64,000 nucleotides of DNA, taken from contig JACKPJ010000001.1 in assembly GCA_024233625.1 (NCBI GenBank), forward strand, positions 62,001 through 126,000, given 5' to 3'. The notes below the pieces were generated by a model, which ran no database searches, was not told the DNA's origin, and saw only the letters and a program-made list of their open reading frames with translations. The stretch's first letter is position 1. Each line of letters starts with the position of its first letter. Source of the DNA: Deltaproteobacteria bacterium (lineage in GTDB: Bacteria; UBA10199; DSSB01). Of this stretch, positions 61,127 through 64,000 are shown piece after piece. Both the position numbers and the translations under genes were made by a program.

Positions 61127-63928
61127 ATGAATACAAAACAACTCTATATTAGCCCACTGAAGACGAAGTTATTTCCTCCTCTGGAACGTCAAAAGCACCT
61201 TCTGCGCAGTGCTCTCCAGATTAATGCAGATGAAGCAAAGAACCTACGCTTGTATTTTGTGAATGCTCCGGCGGGATATGGAAAATCAAACCTTCTCATC
61301 CAATGGAAAACTCATTTAGAACAAGCAGGATTTAAAACAGCCTGGTTAAGTTTAGATAGCCACGACAATGACGTCACGGTTTTGGTTGAGTATCTTCTCG
61401 CTTCACTTGCTGGTATCGACAATTCAATTGGAAAAAAAGCCCGTGCTGCCTATCAAAGTGGATCACTCACAACAGCATTTCCCCTTTTGGAATCACTACT
61501 CAATGATCTCGAAGAAGTCTCTGAACCTATTGCACTGTTTTGGGATGATTTTCATTATATCCAAGAACCCGAATGCCTGTCGATGATTGAATTTTTCATC
61601 AAACATCTTCCCAAACAAATTACGTTGATCATAGCCAGCCGAGAAAACGCACAAATTGATCTCAGCCGCTATCTTTTGAGTGAACAACTTAAAACGGTTT
61701 CAGCTAAAAATTTGCGCTTTACTCACAGCGAAATTCAAGAGTTTTTTAGCAAACTCAAACATATTGAACTAAGTGAGACGGCTTTAAATATAATCGAAAA
61801 CAAAAGTGAAGGCTGGATAGCTGCCTTACAATTGCTAAGCCTGCTTCTGCAAAAAGGTTATGACGCTCAGCAAATCATCTCTAACTTTAGCGGAGCAAAT
61901 CGTATGCTCAGCGACTACCTTGCCAAAGCGGTATTAGACTCTTTGGAAATAGACGTCCGCAATTTTTTAATCAAACTTTCCCAACTCGATCGTTTTTGCG
62001 CCGATCTCGCCGCAAACGTCACAGGAGAAAATCAAGCTCAACAATATTTGGAAGATTTGGAAAGCGACAATATTTTTTTGATACCGCTCGATTCTAATCG
62101 AACTTGGTATCGCTTCCACCATCTTTTTCGCGATTTTCTGCACCACCAACTCAAGCTAAGTTTTCCACAAGAACTTCCCCGATTGGCCCTAAGCGCTGCA
62201 CATTGGTTTAAAGCGCAAAATCTTGGCGAAGAAGCCATCCAGCAGGCATTGCAGTCCGAAGATCCTCAACTAGCAGTTCATCTCATCAATGAATTTATCA
62301 TGATGATTCATCGACAAGGTCATTATTATAGTGTAACTCATTGGCTGGAACAACTTCCCCCAGCCGTCTACGAAAATAATCCTATCGTACGCATGACCTA
62401 TGCAAACGCCCTCATATATTGTTCAAGATTAGAAAAAGCTGCGAAGGAATTACAAGCAGCCAAGAGTATTATTCAAAATCTCGAAAAACAACATCTACTC
62501 GAAGAGCCAGAGCGCTCATTCATTTTAACTGTATTTGGTATTATTCAATGTATGTATGCGATGTTTCGTGATGATTATAAAAATTGGCGCGCTCCTATTG
62601 AGCAAATATTCAACAAATGTTCAGGCCAATTAGACACACACATTGAAGCGAGCATTTGCGTGCATTTAGCCATTGCTTGTTCATTGAGTTATGACTTTAA
62701 ACTAGGTGAAAGCTTAATAAAAAAAATTAAAAAAGCGGTTCTTGAAGTGAGCACACCCTATGTCAAAGCCATGAGCGTCTCTGTTGATGCACAAATTCAA
62801 GTGGCTCAAGGAAAACTTCAAAAAATAATAGCCGATATCGAAGAAGCCAATACCGTCACTAGCGAACAACTCCAGTTTGATCCTCATTCCGGAAGTATCC
62901 TATTTGCTCAAGGCGCAGAAATCTACTACGAGCTGGGCGAGATTAAAAAAGCTGAATCTTATATCAAAAATTGTATCGACAAATTGGAAATCTATGGACT
63001 GGTCAACCCAACAAAAAGTGCCTACCGCGCCTTGGCACGACTCTGGTACTTTGAAGGAAAATTACAACTTGCAGATTCCATTCTTTGCGAAGGCGAAGAA
63101 TTAGGTCAACAACGCCAAACACCGCGTTTAACATACACTCTCGCAGCTGAACGCATTGCAATGCATTTACGTGAAGGAAATTTAGAAAAAGCTCAAAGCA
63201 TTGATAGCGAATATTCTTTGAGTAGAGGTGAATTTAAAATTCCCGAAGGCATGGAACATATCTTTACAGAGCTATCTGAACTCACTCAAGTGCGCTTATT
63301 ACGTTTTCAAGCAAAACATTCAACAGCATTGCAAATACTGAGCAAGATAGAGCAACGCGTTGAAAAACAAGGTCGACTGGACATGAAGCTGCGTCTAAAA
63401 ATCATTAAGTCAGATCTTCTCTTGCAGCAAAAACAAAAATCACAAGGCCTGGAACTTTTACAAGAAGCTCTCAATCTCGCTGCGACAGAAGGCTATGTCA
63501 CTGTCTTTTGGGAAGAAGCTCCAAAGCAACAAAAACATATCTTTGCATTGCTTGATCAAAATAACACCCCACATAATAAACTATACCACCAACGCTTTTT
63601 CTCCGTCTTTAATAGAAAAAATACTCAAAATAAATTAACCGCTGCTGCTAAAGAAGTTTCAAACCTAGAGTCTTTTTCAGAAAGTTCTTTATCCTCGGAC
63701 GAACACTTTTCTGACTTTGGGCTCTTTGACCCGCTTACCAAACGCGAGTTAGAAATCATTGAACACCTCGAATCGGACTTAACCAATCAGGAAATTGCTC
63801 AAAAGCTTTTTATCAGTGTAGGCACGCTGAAATGGCATCTCAATAATATCTATTCAAAACTTGGAGTCCGCCAGCGCAGTGGCGCCATTGCCTTGATAAA
63901 GAAACTTAGAGGTAAACTAGCTATTTGA
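61127..63928 (+). CDS. MalT-like LuxR-family transcriptional regulator
   Basis: Large STAND-type ATP-dependent activator of 933 residues. The N-terminal NTPase has the P-loop FVNAPAGYGKSNLL (about residues 45-58), LFWDDFHYIQEPECL as Walker B, and FLIKLSQLDRFCADLA in the helical arm. The middle (about 330-790) is TPR-like. The C-terminus carries a LuxR helix-turn-helix: LTKRELEIIEHLESDLTNQEIAQKLFISVGTLKWHLNNIYSKLGVRQRSGAIALIKKL (about 870-928). MalT relatives respond to a small inducer and ATP. The gene starts 112 bp after the giant gene on the same strand and could control it or itself. No inducer can be named. Confidence 0.93.
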   Translation: MNTKQLYISPLKTKLFPPLERQKHLLRSALQINADEAKNLRLYFVNAPAGYGKSNLLIQWKTHLEQAGFKTAWLSLDSHDNDVTVLVEYLLASLAGIDNSIGKKARAAYQSGSLTTAFPLLESLLNDLEEVSEPIALFWDDFHYIQEPECLSMIEFFIKHLPKQITLIIASRENAQIDLSRYLLSEQLKTVSAKNLRFTHSEIQEFFSKLKHIELSETALNIIENKSEGWIAALQLLSLLLQKGYDAQQIISNFSGANRMLSDYLAKAVLDSLEIDVRNFLIKLSQLDRFCADLAANVTGENQAQQYLEDLESDNIFLIPLDSNRTWYRFHHLFRDFLHHQLKLSFPQELPRLALSAAHWFKAQNLGEEAIQQALQSEDPQLAVHLINEFIMMIHRQGHYYSVTHWLEQLPPAVYENNPIVRMTYANALIYCSRLEKAAKELQAAKSIIQNLEKQHLLEEPERSFILTVFGIIQCMYAMFRDDYKNWRAPIEQIFNKCSGQLDTHIEASICVHLAIACSLSYDFKLGESLIKKIKKAVLEVSTPYVKAMSVSVDAQIQVAQGKLQKIIADIEEANTVTSEQLQFDPHSGSILFAQGAEIYYELGEIKKAESYIKNCIDKLEIYGLVNPTKSAYRALARLWYFEGKLQLADSILCEGEELGQQRQTPRLTYTLAAERIAMHLREGNLEKAQSIDSEYSLSRGEFKIPEGMEHIFTELSELTQVRLLRFQAKHSTALQILSKIEQRVEKQGRLDMKLRLKIIKSDLLLQQKQKSQGLELLQEALNLAATEGYVTVFWEEAPKQQKHIFALLDQNNTPHNKLYHQRFFSVFNRKNTQNKLTAAAKEVSNLESFSESSLSSDEHFSDFGLFDPLTKRELEIIEHLESDLTNQEIAQKLFISVGTLKWHLNNIYSKLGVRQRSGAIALIKKLRGKLAI

Positions 63929-64000
63929 AACTATGGTACCAATAATAGAAAAGTTTAAATAAGAACTAAAAAACTTTTATGACAAAATATATGAATAAAA

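Noticed and set aside
1..64000. tRNA, rRNA, prophage or integrated plasmid
   Set aside because: No cloverleaf-like intergenic sequence, rRNA core motif, integrase, transposase or phage structural gene was found by reading; the SAGCQ gene alone is not enough for a prophage.

Overview
The window is AT-rich chromosomal DNA of a Gram-negative (didermic) bacterium. The evidence is a BamD-type lipoprotein, a SurA/PpiC-type periplasmic foldase, an HtrA protease, many lipobox signal peptides, and Mpl for recycling meso-diaminopimelate murein. The recA-alaS pairing, the BamD/TPR pair, DUF1844+HtrA and the B12-dependent ribonucleotide reductase resemble former deltaproteobacterial lineages (Bdellovibrionota/UBA10199-like). 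That placement is an inference from gene content; no rRNA is present. I saw no rRNA, tRNA, CRISPR array, transposase or phage structural gene.

Layout. 0-15.5 kb is mostly housekeeping: recA-alaS; convergent TPR and BamD genes; DUF1844-HtrA; a SAM hydroxide adenosyltransferase; hemJ-hemH; a YefM/RelE-type toxin-antitoxin pair; murA; hisD; mgtE. 15.5-19.3 kb holds a large acidic protein of unknown function without a Sec signal and a beta-helix lipoprotein. nrdJ (19.7-22.9 kb) follows two NrdR-box-like sites. 23-25.2 kb holds two paralogous membrane hydroxylases divergent from a TetR regulator, with a perfect 14-bp palindrome in front of the hydroxylases. 25.3-31.3 kb has a PpiC lipoprotein, pgpA, cinA, an exported protein, a short-chain dehydrogenase and mpl. 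31.4-38 kb is a mixed set: a ferredoxin/metallo-beta-lactamase fusion, a small exported protein with a Cys/His motif, a MEKHLA protein, a LOG-type hydrolase, tandem UspA and an aldehyde dehydrogenase. 38.2-43.8 kb is an operon of imelysin, di-haem DUF1111, imelysin and an HTTM (gamma-glutamyl carboxylase-like) protein, preceded by Fur-box-like inverted repeats. 44-50 kb returns to housekeeping: Rsm22-like, hisF-hisI, YajQ, HAD, SLOG and DedA-like genes.

50.3-64 kb is the most unusual part. It starts with a 310-residue protein ending in a colicin D-type tRNase domain, overlapped by a probable immunity gene. Then come an endonuclease Q-like gene with an unknown partner, a protein with an SAGCQ motif and calcium-loop-like repeats, and a continuous 1812-codon gene that fuses TPR-like helices, a Gly-rich hydrophobic core, an apparently intact phosphatidylserine decarboxylase domain and a duplicated C-terminal module. 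A complete MalT/LuxR-type regulator closes the window. Several of these proteins lack Sec signals and have Ser/Asn/Gln/Pro-rich N-termini, so a set of exported effectors is plausible but unproven. Small palindromic repeats, probably non-autonomous elements, sit in several intergenic regions.
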